Origin: Apilactobacillus nanyangensis
GTDB lineage: Bacteria; Bacillota; Bacilli; Lactobacillales; Lactobacillaceae
Direction of reading: 5' to 3'
Assembly: GCF_016861915.1 (NCBI RefSeq)
Contig: NZ_BOLX01000004.1
Span: 1 to 64,000, forward strand
Length of the DNA stretch: 64,000 bases
Under the pieces are notes generated by a model. The model did no database searches. It worked only from the letters and a program-made list of their open reading frames with translations, and was not told the DNA's origin. This document shows, piece after piece, positions 19,307 through 27,518 of this stretch. Positions within the stretch are counted from its first letter, which is position 1. Every line of letters starts with the position of its first letter. The position numbers and the translations under genes are program-made.

Positions 19307-19870
19307 TTATTTTACTTGAATCTTTTGACCATTTCTAACCTTATTAGAATCAGCAATACCGTTAAGTCTCATTAGACTTTGAACACTTGTACCGTACTTC
19401 TTAGCAACACGATATAAATCAGTCATACCATCTTGACCAATAACAGCATATCCACTGTTGTTAGCAGTTGTTGATTGGTTGGTAGTTGTTGTTTGATTTT
19501 GTGTGTTATTGCCGTTAGTTTGGCCTTGAGTATTATTGTTTGAGTTATTCATTGTGTTGTTCATGTTTGATGAACTGCTCATTTCTGAAGAGCTACTCAT
19601 TGAACTTGAACTAGACTTCATTGAATTAGATTTTTCACTATCTTCATCGCTTTCTTTCTTCTTTGAAGACATTGAAGAAGATGTTGATGTTGAAGTAGTT
19701 GTAGAGTCGTTGTTATTACCACTAGGACTACTAATCATTCCGTATACAAGCGCAAATAATCCAATTACTACTAGGATAGTAATTAATACGATTGCAACTG
19801 TCTTATGTCCTCTATGTTTTCTTCTACTTTCTACTCTTGAAAAATTACTGTAATCGTCGTTATTATTCAA
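19307..19870 (-). CDS. Membrane-anchored LysM-domain protein with serine-rich linker
   Basis: A 187-residue protein with a cytosolic N-terminus rich in arginine, one membrane segment (about residues 25-47, beginning VAIVLITILVVIG), an extracellular linker of about 90 residues dominated by Ser, Asn, Thr, Met and Gln, and a C-terminal LysM domain (about 141-187, with AVIGQDGMTDLYRVAKKYG). LysM binds N-acetylglucosamine-containing wall polymers, so it probably ties the membrane to peptidoglycan. No enzymatic domain is present. It lies between recQ and cmk, as related LysM proteins do in other Bacilli. The linker composition suggests rapid length variation. Confidence 0.85.
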   Translation of the reverse strand: MNNNDDYSNFSRVESRRKHRGHKTVAIVLITILVVIGLFALVYGMISSPSGNNNDSTTTSTSTSSSMSSKKKESDEDSEKSNSMKSSSSSMSSSSEMSSSSNMNNTMNNSNNNTQGQTNGNNTQNQTTTTNQSTTANNSGYAVIGQDGMTDLYRVAKKYGTSVQSLMRLNGIADSNKVRNGQKIQVK

Positions 19871-19920
19871 AATAATGACCTCCTAATAATATCTTATGTC
19901 TTAATTATACATGAATTTTA

Positions 19921-21366
19921 CTATTTAGAAAAAAGAGTTTGAATAATACTTTGCCATTTGACGTTTCGTGGCCGTGAATTCAAGCTTTTGCTTTCTTGGA
20001 CTAAATCCATCTGTTCTAATTGTAATTGGGTAGCATCTCCATTACAACAATTTTCATCGTGTTCAGAAAAAGTTTCGTTAAAATAACTAAGCAGAAATTC
20101 ACGCTTACATCCCTTTGTTCTGACATAACCTAACATCTGATTTAAAGATGTTATCAACTCATTTCTTCTTCCCTCAAATATGTTAATCACTTCATTTTTC
20201 GTAAAACCATTTTGAAAATAATAGTTAATAAGATTGGCTTTGTCGTCCAACTCATTATTTTTCAGTTGTTGATAGTGATCATAGAAGAAGTTAATCATAT
20301 CTTCACTTGGAATAGTGTCATCAATAAATCGATATTGCAAAATTTCATCTTTTTCCCTATACAGAATAACCGAGATGCTTTGTTTACCATCCCTTCCTGC
20401 TCTTCCCATTTCCTGAACATATGATTCAAGATTTGCTGGCATGTGGTAATGAATAACAAATCTGATGTTGTCCTTATCGATTCCCATTCCAAATGCACTT
20501 GTAGCACAAATAATATCAATTCTGTCACTGATAAATTGGTGTTGAATCCGATATCGACTGTCAGCATCCAAATCAGCATGATAAACCTCAACGTTTAAAT
20601 TGGTTTTCTCTTTTAACCACTCGCAAACTGCATTGGCGACCTTTTTACTAGAGAAGTAAATAATCCCTGGTTTCATCAATTTATTAACTAGGTAAAGAAG
20701 TTGGTCATTCTTATCTTCATTACTAGTAAATGTATCAACGGCCAATGCAATGTTAGGTCGATTCGTCGAATACTTAATCGTTTTTAAGTTTGGCAAGCCA
20801 ATTTTTTCTTTAATATCTAAAACAACATCATTAGATGCAGTTGCAGTCAGCATTAAAGTAGTTGGATGATTTAATCTGATGATTATATCCTTTAGATTTA
20901 GATACTCAGGCCTAAAATCTGGTCCCCATTGATTAATGCAGTGAGCCTCATCTATCACAAACAACGATATTTTGTACTGCTTAAAAGCATCTAATACATC
21001 TGAATTAGATAACATTTCTGGTGAAACGTAAACATACTTGTAATTATTTAAATTTTTGATGACTCTTTTTCGATCTACCCAAGATAGATTAGATGTTATC
21101 GCGACCGTTTGCTTTTCACCCAAGTATCTCATTCTATCAACTTGATCTTGCATCAAAGAAATTAACGGTGATACCACTATTACCATGCCATCAACCATCT
21201 TACCAACATATTGATAAATAAGTGTCTTCCCCGTACCAGTTGGCAAAACGCCTAATGTGTCATTGTCATCTAAGATTAATTGGATAACCTCTTTTTGCCC
21301 AGAACGAAAGTCATCAAAGCCAAACCATTTCTTTAGATGTTTCTTTAATTCTTCATCACTTAACAT
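19921..21366 (-). CDS. recQ: RecQ-family ATP-dependent DNA helicase
   Basis: A 481-residue superfamily 2 helicase. Motif I (LPTGTGKT, about 40-47), the DEAH box (VIDEAHC, about 137), motif III (LTATAS) and the motif VI block (QEMGRAGRDG, about 317) are intact. After the helicase core, a short zinc-binding region holds CKREFLLSYF and a CC pair. There is no winged-helix/HRDC extension, so this is the short RecS-like form, as in Bacillus ypbC/recS. It overlaps the upstream ypbB by 11 bases, and the two proteins are likely partners. Confidence 0.93.
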   Translation of the reverse strand: MLSDEELKKHLKKWFGFDDFRSGQKEVIQLILDDNDTLGVLPTGTGKTLIYQYVGKMVDGMVIVVSPLISLMQDQVDRMRYLGEKQTVAITSNLSWVDRKRVIKNLNNYKYVYVSPEMLSNSDVLDAFKQYKISLFVIDEAHCINQWGPDFRPEYLNLKDIIIRLNHPTTLMLTATASNDVVLDIKEKIGLPNLKTIKYSTNRPNIALAVDTFTSNEDKNDQLLYLVNKLMKPGIIYFSSKKVANAVCEWLKEKTNLNVEVYHADLDADSRYRIQHQFISDRIDIICATSAFGMGIDKDNIRFVIHYHMPANLESYVQEMGRAGRDGKQSISVILYREKDEILQYRFIDDTIPSEDMINFFYDHYQQLKNNELDDKANLINYYFQNGFTKNEVINIFEGRRNELITSLNQMLGYVRTKGCKREFLLSYFNETFSEHDENCCNGDATQLQLEQMDLVQESKSLNSRPRNVKWQSIIQTLFSK

Positions 21367-22393
21367 CTTGTTTGCTCCTTAATATTTGATAAATTCTGAA
21401 CTCAAAAAAATTGATATCCGTGCTTTCGCTGATTTGACGATATTGCCAATCATCAATTGGTTGATTACCAAAGGCTTTACTTAGTGTTCTTTCATCATCG
21501 GAATTAATGATTTTAAAGTAAGGAAACTTATTTTCTGGCAACCAAATTGCCATTTCTAATAGATGCTCTCTAATTGTTGAAATCTTTACTTTTAAGTTTT
21601 TAGCAATTTGGTCTAGAGTATTTCCAGTAACAAATTGTTTATATGTTTGAATTGCATGATGATTCATCTTTAAAGTTCGTACATCATTTATCAGTGGTAA
21701 TAATAAATTGTCATCATCATTAATAATATAATTAATGAAATCAACCCATCCATCATATTCCATGAAATATGCTTCAACATTCGAAATACCCAAAATGTCT
21801 GCCAATTGACTATTAGTCATCCCATAGACATCATGACCAATCATTTGCTGTGCAATGATATCAGCCTTTTTATCATCAACTTGCGATAAGTACTTGGTTA
21901 AATAATCTTCTAATCGGTTCACTATTTCTTTTTTATTTTGAATGAACCATCTTTTAACAATCATAGCGCTCTTCATATCAGTTTTGACAGGATAATAGTT
22001 TTTATTTTGATAACTATATTCCGATACAGATTGAATGGCTAATAATAATCTTGATTTAAACTCATTAACATCATAATCATATTGATACGATGTGTTCTGT
22101 AATATGTAAAAGGATTCCTTTACAGAATCCTTTTTAATTTGACCTTTTGAGGTCAATTGATACTGGAACTCATCAACTTGTTTAGCCAAGCCATCTGCAA
22201 TTAGTTTTTTGATAGCTCCGTTGATAGAATTCAGATCATATGTTTTAAAAATTGCTGAGTATTGCAATAAATCATAACGCATTGCCCAAAAAAGTGTTGA
22301 AACAGTTCTTTTCCCGTTTAACAAGTTTTGAATTAATTTAATTCTTCTTGGTTGCGTTGATGATAGAAGCAATAACAGCAAATCTTTGTTCAT
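21356..22393 (-). CDS. YpbB-like helix-turn-helix protein, RecQ partner
   Basis: A 345-residue protein without membrane segments that corresponds to the YpbB family encoded next to recQ in Bacilli. The C-terminal part contains a helix-turn-helix (AIQTYKQFVTGNTLDQIAKNL region, about residues 250-290), matching the DUF of this family. Function is unknown, but the four-way facts of an overlapping recQ start, a conserved order and a DNA-binding motif make a role in helicase loading or regulation plausible. It starts three bases after the ribU stop. Confidence 0.75.
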   Translation of the reverse strand: MNKDLLLLLLSSTQPRRIKLIQNLLNGKRTVSTLFWAMRYDLLQYSAIFKTYDLNSINGAIKKLIADGLAKQVDEFQYQLTSKGQIKKDSVKESFYILQNTSYQYDYDVNEFKSRLLLAIQSVSEYSYQNKNYYPVKTDMKSAMIVKRWFIQNKKEIVNRLEDYLTKYLSQVDDKKADIIAQQMIGHDVYGMTNSQLADILGISNVEAYFMEYDGWVDFINYIINDDDNLLLPLINDVRTLKMNHHAIQTYKQFVTGNTLDQIAKNLKVKISTIREHLLEMAIWLPENKFPYFKIINSDDERTLSKAFGNQPIDDWQYRQISESTDINFFEFRIYQILRSKQDVK

Positions 22394-22396
22394 TGT

Positions 22397-22978
22397 TTAT
22401 CTCTTTTCTTTATATTTTTCCCATGCATTACTTCTGTTATATACAATCACAAAGACAATCCCAATGAATAATCCCTTGATAATGTTGAATGGTGCGACTG
22501 TGTATAATACAGAATCCAATAGGCTAAAGCTCAATTTAAAACCAGTTAAATTGATGTATAGTGGTGTAATCACGAAATAGTTCAACACACTTAAAACTAA
22601 TGTTAGCATGAATGTTTCAAACAAAATCATAATAACGTATTTAGCTTTATTCTGAACCAGTTTATTTACCAATGTAACTGACAACACGATTGTTAAACTA
22701 GCGATTAATAATGCTGAAATTCCAATCAGATTAATCAAAGAAACACCGGTAAATACGAAGTATAGTACCGCTCTTAGCAATGCTACAATCAAACCACTAC
22801 GAGTTGATAATAACACAGTTGCTAAAAGAATTGGGATATCACCAAAATCTAACTTCATGTATGGTGCCATCGGTAAGATAGGCACTGAAAGATAGGTCAA
22901 TAGATATGCCAATCCTCCTAAAATAGAAACCTGAACCAGGTTCTTCAAACTAAAACGACTACTTGTACTACTTAACAT
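22397..22978 (-). CDS. ribU: Riboflavin ECF transporter S component RibU
   Basis: RibU is the substrate-binding membrane subunit of an energy-coupling-factor transporter for riboflavin. The 193-residue protein has about five to six hydrophobic segments, and near its N-terminus the region LAYLLTYLSVPILPMAPYMKLDFGDIP (about 20-46) carries the family landmark DFxDxP-like motif (DFGDIP). The ATPase and T subunits are not in this window and are presumably shared from elsewhere. An FMN riboswitch with its terminator lies directly upstream, which supports the substrate assignment strongly. No riboflavin synthesis genes occur nearby. Confidence 0.93.
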   Translation of the reverse strand: MLSSTSSRFSLKNLVQVSILGGLAYLLTYLSVPILPMAPYMKLDFGDIPILLATVLLSTRSGLIVALLRAVLYFVFTGVSLINLIGISALLIASLTIVLSVTLVNKLVQNKAKYVIMILFETFMLTLVLSVLNYFVITPLYINLTGFKLSFSLLDSVLYTVAPFNIIKGLFIGIVFVIVYNRSNAWEKYKEKR

Positions 22979-23007
22979 AATAAATCCTCCATATGAGGAA
23001 TATCTTC

Positions 23008-23047
23008 AAAAAAAGCCCATTGATCCATCGAAGACCAATGAGCTTTT
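23008..23047 (-). terminator. Expression-platform terminator of the FMN riboswitch
   Basis: Minus-strand AAAAAGCTCATTG pairs with CAATGGGCTTTTTTT across a 13-base loop, ending in seven T before the ribU ribosome-binding site. It follows the FMN aptamer and is expected to form when FMN is bound. Confidence 0.85.
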
Positions 23048-23061
23048 TGCGTACTCAAAAA

Positions 23062-23178
23062 GAGATCTTCTTTATACCAGACTGTACTGTCGGCTTTGGA
23101 ATTTCACCAAATCAACTATCAAACGATAGGTAGCGGGCTGTAACCGCCGGTCGGGAATCTAACCCTGCCCTGAAGATA
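23062..23178 (-). promoter_or_regulatory. FMN riboswitch (RFN element) upstream of ribU
   Basis: The minus strand carries the conserved RFN core in order: CTTCAGGGCAGGG, ATTCCCGACCGGCGGT, ACAGCCCGC, then GGTGAAATTCC and GCCGACAGT further on, closing with GTATAAAGAAG. The aptamer is followed by a terminator, so control is by premature transcription termination: high FMN should switch off riboflavin uptake. Confidence 0.93.
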
Positions 23179-23205
23179 AACCAATTTTTATTTTTTCAAG
23201 AATGA

Positions 23206-23211
23206 TTATAG
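23206..23211 (-). promoter_or_regulatory. -10 element of the ribU promoter
   Basis: A perfect TATAAT on the minus strand stands about 25 bases upstream of the FMN aptamer. A possible -35 (TTGTTT) lies about 18 bp further up, inside the rluB terminator, so the two elements overlap. Confidence 0.55.
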
Positions 23212-23212
23212 C

Positions 23213-23240
23213 AAAAAAGGATTGTTTGAAACAAGCCTTT
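23213..23240 (-). terminator. Terminator after rluB
   Basis: On the minus strand AAAAAGG-TTGTTT pairs with AAACAA-CCTTTTTTT. It starts at the rluB stop and closes the cvfB-to-rluB stretch. Confidence 0.75.
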
Positions 23241-23966
23241 TTATCTCTTTTCAGTCATTTCGTATAACTTTTCCACTTCGAATTTCTTTAGTGGTCGGTA
23301 ATCACCTGGTTGTAATCCTTTTAAGTTTAAGAAGGCAAATGATTCACGTTTTAACTTTTTAACCGGATGACCGATGGCCTTGAACATGTTCTTAACCTCA
23401 TGGTTTTTACCTTCATGAATTGTTAATTGCACAACGGCAGTCTTCTTACCATTATCAGTTTCTAAGACGTTTGTCTTGGCAGGTGCAGTCTTCTTACCGT
23501 TAATCTTAACACCTAGTCTTAGTTGTTTTAATTCATCGTTAGTTGGAATTCCTTCCACCTTAGCAACATAAGTCTTTTCAACTTCGTACTTAGGATGAGT
23601 TAAACGATTATCCAGGTCCCCATCATTAGTCATTAATAAAAGACCTGATGTATCGTAGTCTAATCGACCAACTGGATAAATTCTTTGTTCAACATCTTCG
23701 AAAAAGTCTAAGACAGTCTTACGATCCTTTTCATCAGATACTGAAGTGATAATTCTTCTTGGTTTGTATAACAAGTAATATACTGGTGCTTCCTTGTTGA
23801 TTGGTAAACCATCAACTTGTACTTCATCAGAAACTTTAACCTTTGTTCCAAGTTCAGTAACAACTTGACCGTTTACCTTCACTCGACCGGCTAAAATAAT
23901 TTCTTCTGATTTACGTCTTGAAGCTACACCGGCTTTAGCCATTATCTTCTGTAGTCGTTCCGCCAT
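23241..23966 (-). CDS. rluB: Ribosomal large subunit pseudouridine synthase B
   Basis: A 241-residue RsuA/RluB-family pseudouridine synthase that modifies 23S rRNA. An N-terminal S4 RNA-binding domain (about residues 1-60; LQKIMAKAGVASRRKSEE) precedes the catalytic domain, where GRLDYDTSGLLLMTNDGDL (about 102-120) contains the catalytic aspartate. The ATG at 23966 has a textbook site (AGGAGGAAGAAA) and overlaps the scpB 3' end by 32 bases; the ATG at 23999 has none. It is the last gene of the run that begins at cvfB, and the scpA-scpB-rluB order is standard for Firmicutes. Confidence 0.93.
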   Translation of the reverse strand: MAERLQKIMAKAGVASRRKSEEIILAGRVKVNGQVVTELGTKVKVSDEVQVDGLPINKEAPVYYLLYKPRRIITSVSDEKDRKTVLDFFEDVEQRIYPVGRLDYDTSGLLLMTNDGDLDNRLTHPKYEVEKTYVAKVEGIPTNDELKQLRLGVKINGKKTAPAKTNVLETDNGKKTAVVQLTIHEGKNHEVKNMFKAIGHPVKKLKRESFAFLNLKGLQPGDYRPLKKFEVEKLYEMTEKR

Positions 23967-24495
23967 TTTCTTCCTCCTGAAGTAAAATTTCATTATCAAT
24001 TTTTGGTAATTCGTTTAAACTCTTAATCCCAAACAACTTCAAAAAGTTATCAGTTGTTGTATAAAGTTTTGGATGACCCGGTACCTTCTTGTAACCGGCG
24101 GTAGCAATTAGACTTTGTCTCAACAATCTTTGGACCGTCTTACTGCTGTTCACACCTCTAATGTCATCAACTTCAACCCTAGTAATTGGTTGATTATAAG
24201 CAATAATCGTAAGTGTTTCTAGCGCTGTTTGAGTTAAAGAAATGCTTTCATCGCTTTGTAAATATCCCTTAATCAATTCGTTTAGTTCTTCCTTTGTGGC
24301 AAGTTGAACCTTATCAGAATATTCCATCAACGTAAACGGAGAGTCCTCGTGCTCAAAAGACTCCTTTAATTGATTCATTAACGTTTCTAGCTCACTAGTA
24401 TTTAATTCCAATAATGTGCTTAGATTATCGTATGTTATTCCATCTTCACCAGATATATATATTAGACTCTCTAGCTGCGCTAACTTACTAACCAA
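23935..24495 (-). CDS. scpB: Segregation and condensation protein B
   Basis: ScpB is a dimeric winged-helix (kite) subunit of the SMC condensin complex, acting in chromosome segregation. The 186-residue protein carries the family block TQTALETLTIIAYNQPITRVEVDDIRG spanning about residues 92-118 (two winged helices flank it) and the GHPKLYTTTDNFLKLFG segment near 140. It begins one base after the scpA stop, so the two are coupled. The C-terminal tail is acidic and variable. The smc gene is not in the window. Confidence 0.95.
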   Translation of the reverse strand: MVSKLAQLESLIYISGEDGITYDNLSTLLELNTSELETLMNQLKESFEHEDSPFTLMEYSDKVQLATKEELNELIKGYLQSDESISLTQTALETLTIIAYNQPITRVEVDDIRGVNSSKTVQRLLRQSLIATAGYKKVPGHPKLYTTTDNFLKLFGIKSLNELPKIDNEILLQEEENGGTTTEDNG

Positions 24496-25251
24496 TTACT
24501 CTTCACCTTGCTTTACGATTTTTTCTAAATATAGTTTGTCGTCAATTTGTCCGACCTTAACCTTTTGTTCCTTCACTAACTCTAGTAATGATAAAAATGT
24601 AGTAACTACAAATTCAACGTTACTAGTCTTATCAAATAAGGAATCAAATTCAACAGATTGATGATTAGATAATCTATCCATAACATATGTTGATTGCCCT
24701 TTGACAGTATATTCCCATTCAATCACTGAGTGCACGTATGGTTCGTTTGATTTAATTTTTTCGATAATTCGATCAAACGCTTGTTGAATTAAATCGATAC
24801 TGAACTTTTCATTATCATTAAAATCAATCATCTCATCGACACTCGGTAAAACGGGATCCACACTGTGATATTGACTAGTCTTAGACTCCATTTTTTTCAA
24901 TACTTTTGATACTTCTTTATATTCTTGATAGATCAAAAGTTGATTTACTAGTTCATCCCTTGGATCTTCATAATCATCATCTTCATTGATTTCATCATTT
25001 CTAGGTAACAATAGCTTAGACTTGATAGCCATCAAATTAGACGCCATTACAAAGTATTCACCTGCGATATTGACGTTTAGGTTTTTCATTTCTGTTAAAT
25101 ATTCAACGTATTGTCTGGTAATCTTTTCAATTTGGATGTCATAGATATCCATTTCAGATTGCTTGATTAGATGTAATAGTAATTCTAAGGGGCCATCAAA
25201 ATCATCAATGTGAATATTTATATTGTTAGAGTTATTGAACTCTGGTTCCAT
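24496..25251 (-). CDS. scpA: Segregation and condensation protein A
   Basis: ScpA is the kleisin that bridges the SMC heads. The 251-residue protein has the N-terminal block HIDDFDGPLELLLHLIKQSEMDIYDI (about residues 11-36) and the middle ASNLMAIKSKLLLP segment, both diagnostic, and a short winged-helix C-terminus. The ATG at 25251 is preceded by GGGAG at seven bases; a longer frame to 25302 would lie mostly inside ribT. The gene overlaps the ribT end by 20 bases and abuts scpB. Confidence 0.95.
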   Translation of the reverse strand: MEPEFNNSNNINIHIDDFDGPLELLLHLIKQSEMDIYDIQIEKITRQYVEYLTEMKNLNVNIAGEYFVMASNLMAIKSKLLLPRNDEINEDDDYEDPRDELVNQLLIYQEYKEVSKVLKKMESKTSQYHSVDPVLPSVDEMIDFNDNEKFSIDLIQQAFDRIIEKIKSNEPYVHSVIEWEYTVKGQSTYVMDRLSNHQSVEFDSLFDKTSNVEFVVTTFLSLLELVKEQKVKVGQIDDKLYLEKIVKQGEE

Positions 25252-25600
25252 TACGTTTCTCCCAAATTTCACAGATTGAAGTGGTATCCATTGTTCCGAC
25301 AATTTTTTTACCCATGTATAGGTTATTTAAATCGTCAATCATCGAACAACAGTTATTAATGTTCCAAGAATCTGGTGTTAAGACTACTCTTCTTAGAACT
25401 AATAAATCATTTTTTTGTTCAATTGCGACTAATCCAGCCCAATTGTCATCTTGATTTTTCCATAAGTAAATAACACGGTTATCACTATCTTCATACCAGT
25501 TCATTTCATCTTCTAAGTGATTCCCCTTATTCATGTCTGGTAATAAAGAAAGCATATCCATAGCGATTTTTTTATATTCTGTTCTATATTTTAGTAGCAT
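25232..25600 (-). CDS. RibT-like GNAT-fold protein
   Basis: A 122-residue protein resembling RibT of Bacilli, which is placed among GNAT acetyltransferases. The N-terminus (MLLKYRTEYKKIAMDMLSLLP) matches the family, followed by the YLWKNQDDNWAGLVAIE strands and the RRVVLTP strand. At the place where GNAT enzymes have the acetyl-CoA pyrophosphate loop (Q/R-x-x-G-x-G/A) this protein reads SWNINNCCS, so acetyl-CoA binding looks lost. The ATG at 25600 has GGAGG eight bases upstream. It sits between xerD and scpA, a known location in lactobacilli. No function is established. Confidence 0.65.
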   Translation of the reverse strand: MLLKYRTEYKKIAMDMLSLLPDMNKGNHLEDEMNWYEDSDNRVIYLWKNQDDNWAGLVAIEQKNDLLVLRRVVLTPDSWNINNCCSMIDDLNNLYMGKKIVGTMDTTSICEIWEKRNGTRVQ

Positions 25601-25623
25601 CCCAAATTCCTCCAATCTGTGCT

Positions 25624-26511
25624 TTAAGCGTGTGGATGAAAGTCATCAAACGCCTTATTTAGATGTTCATGGGAAACATGTGTATAGATTTGAGTTGTTG
25701 AAATATCCGAGTGCCCCAATAGCTCTTGTACAACTCTCAAATCTGCTCCGTTTTCTAGTATATGAGTGGCAAATGAATGGCGTAAGGTATGTGGCGTGAC
25801 CTTTTTCTTAATTCCAGCTAATCCAACATAACGTTTTAGCTTTTGCCAAATACTTTGTCTACTCAAACCAGATCCATGAGCATTTAAGAATAGATAATCA
25901 CAATGTCTTCTTTTTAGCAAAAGATTGCGACTGTTTTCCATATAAGTGTATATCCATTTAATGGCTTGAGATCCAATCGGAATGATTCTTTCCTTGTCTC
26001 CCTTACCAATTGTTTGAATAATTCCCATATCTAAATGTAAATTATCCATCTTCAAATTAACTACTTCGCTAACACGCAATCCTGTTGCATACATAACTTC
26101 TAATATCGCCCTATCTCTAATGCCATATTTGTCGTTTGTATCTGGAACTGCTAGCAATTTATCAATTTCCTTCATCGTCAATACATCTGGTAAATGATTG
26201 GCTGATTTAGGTGTATCTACATTCACCATAGGATCTTCTAAGATGAAGTGATATCTTTGTAGGTATTTAAAAAACTTTTTCATCGTTGAAACAAAACGGA
26301 TTATGGAATTTCTTGCCTTTCCACAATCCTTCATGTACTTCATATAATCTAAAATTGTCTTTGAATCGACTTTTTTAAATTCATTAATATGATTGTCTTT
26401 TAAGTAATTGATAAATCCCTTAATATCTTGATGATAGCTCTTAATAGTATTATCTGATAATCCACGTTCAATCACCAAATAATGTAAGTAGTCCTTAACT
26501 TCGGAGTCCAT
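25624..26511 (-). CDS. xerD: Tyrosine recombinase XerD
   Basis: The second Xer recombinase for dimer resolution. The 295-residue protein has an N-terminal core-binding domain (about 1-85) and a complete catalytic set: R146 in TGLRVSEV, K170, H241 and R244 in TPHTLRHSF, H267 in LGHSDIS, and Y276 in QIYTHVS. The assignment as XerD follows from the location beside ribT-scpAB, where Firmicutes place xerD. It begins 14 bases after the cvfB stop and probably belongs to the same transcript. Confidence 0.93.
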   Translation of the reverse strand: MDSEVKDYLHYLVIERGLSDNTIKSYHQDIKGFINYLKDNHINEFKKVDSKTILDYMKYMKDCGKARNSIIRFVSTMKKFFKYLQRYHFILEDPMVNVDTPKSANHLPDVLTMKEIDKLLAVPDTNDKYGIRDRAILEVMYATGLRVSEVVNLKMDNLHLDMGIIQTIGKGDKERIIPIGSQAIKWIYTYMENSRNLLLKRRHCDYLFLNAHGSGLSRQSIWQKLKRYVGLAGIKKKVTPHTLRHSFATHILENGADLRVVQELLGHSDISTTQIYTHVSHEHLNKAFDDFHPHA

Positions 26512-26525
26512 AATATCACCCGATT

Positions 26526-27410
26526 TTATTCAATATCAGTTTCTTTACCCTTTTCAGTTAACAACATTTCGCCATCCTTTTGTTCAATCAGACGGTTCTT
26601 CAAAAGATTACCTACGGCACGTTTGAATTGTCCCTTACTAATACCAAAGAAAGCCTTGATATCTTCAGGAGTACTCTTGTCGGTATAAGCAATCTTTGCA
26701 TCTTCTGATCTCTTCAAAACAGCAAAAATCATTTTTGAATCATCACTAATTGCTTCATATGCACGAGGCTTCATTGAAAGATTTAATGTTCCATCTCGTA
26801 AAATTCCAATCACTCTGACGTCAACTTGTTGACCCAAGCGTGGTTCCATTTCACGTTCACTCGGATGGATAAATCCTAGTCGATAGTCGTCTGTGATAAC
26901 ACGAGTTCCAGCTAACTTCAATCTATAAGTTGTCGCCTTCATGTTACGGTTCTTTAGCTTGGGATTAGCTGGGATTGAAATGCTCTTGAAGATTTCTTCA
27001 TCAGCTAATTCACCCCAAATTCGATCTTTTTTATCGATTTTTAAGGCAATCATGACTTTATCACCATGTTGAGGCCATAACTTTGTTAATTCGGGAAGAT
27101 CATCGATTGAAACGGCAATGTCCTTGTTAGGTAAACCGATATCAACAAAAATCCCCAATCCATACTTGCTTTGGACAACCGTTCCAAATGCATAGTGATC
27201 CACTTGTACATCTGGAATGTTTCTTGTTATTTGCATCTTATGATTTTCATTTTCATATGCAAATCCTTTAAAGTTACTACCAATCTTTAGTGGCTTTAAT
27301 ATTTCGTCCTTATCCAATAGGAATGTTGTTCCTTCAATTTGAACAAAATAGTTTTTGTCATTTTCGTCAGTTACTTTACCAGAAACAACACGGCCTAAAA
27401 AGTTATTCAT
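26526..27410 (-). CDS. CvfB-like S1-domain RNA-binding protein
   Basis: A 294-residue protein of the CvfB/YitL family: N-terminal S1-type beta-barrel modules (about residues 3-60, 70-130 and 150-215, including VVQSKYGLGIFVDIGLP and YRLGFIHPSER) and a C-terminal winged helix (about 225-294, DIKAFFGISKGQFKRAVGNLLK). Family members bind RNA, with a preference for polypyrimidine or uridine tracts, and influence virulence-gene expression in staphylococci. It leads the cvfB-xerD-ribT-scpA-scpB-rluB run. A strong pyk terminator lies upstream, so its own promoter is expected in 27411-27471. Confidence 0.88.
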   Translation of the reverse strand: MNNFLGRVVSGKVTDENDKNYFVQIEGTTFLLDKDEILKPLKIGSNFKGFAYENENHKMQITRNIPDVQVDHYAFGTVVQSKYGLGIFVDIGLPNKDIAVSIDDLPELTKLWPQHGDKVMIALKIDKKDRIWGELADEEIFKSISIPANPKLKNRNMKATTYRLKLAGTRVITDDYRLGFIHPSEREMEPRLGQQVDVRVIGILRDGTLNLSMKPRAYEAISDDSKMIFAVLKRSEDAKIAYTDKSTPEDIKAFFGISKGQFKRAVGNLLKNRLIEQKDGEMLLTEKGKETDIE

Positions 27411-27471
27411 TAATATTCCTCATTTCGAATCGTTATATGTCAATTCTACACTAATTTACATAATATTTCGA

Positions 27472-27508
27472 TAAAAAAAGAGGATGCATTTAAAATGCAT
27501 CCTCTTTT
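27472..27508 (-). terminator. Terminator after pyk
   Basis: A long stem (AAAAGAGGATGCATTT with AAATGCATCCTCTTTT) with a very short loop, followed by seven T on the minus strand. It isolates pyk from cvfB. Confidence 0.92.
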
Positions 27509-27518
27509 CGAGTAAATA

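Noticed and set aside
19536-19853. A 105-codon plus-strand frame rich in Glu, Leu and Asp
   Set aside because: It is the complement of the serine-rich repeats of the LysM protein; the composition follows from that repeat, not from selection on the frame.
21356-22393. recQ-ypbB as a defence pair
   Set aside because: The same pair is part of the housekeeping neighbourhood in Bacilli, and no nuclease or other defence domain lies nearby.
1055-26511. The three tyrosine-recombinase genes as a transposon or integron-like array
   Set aside because: xerC and xerD are in their standard chromosomal positions, and no repeats, attC-like sites or cassettes are visible between them.
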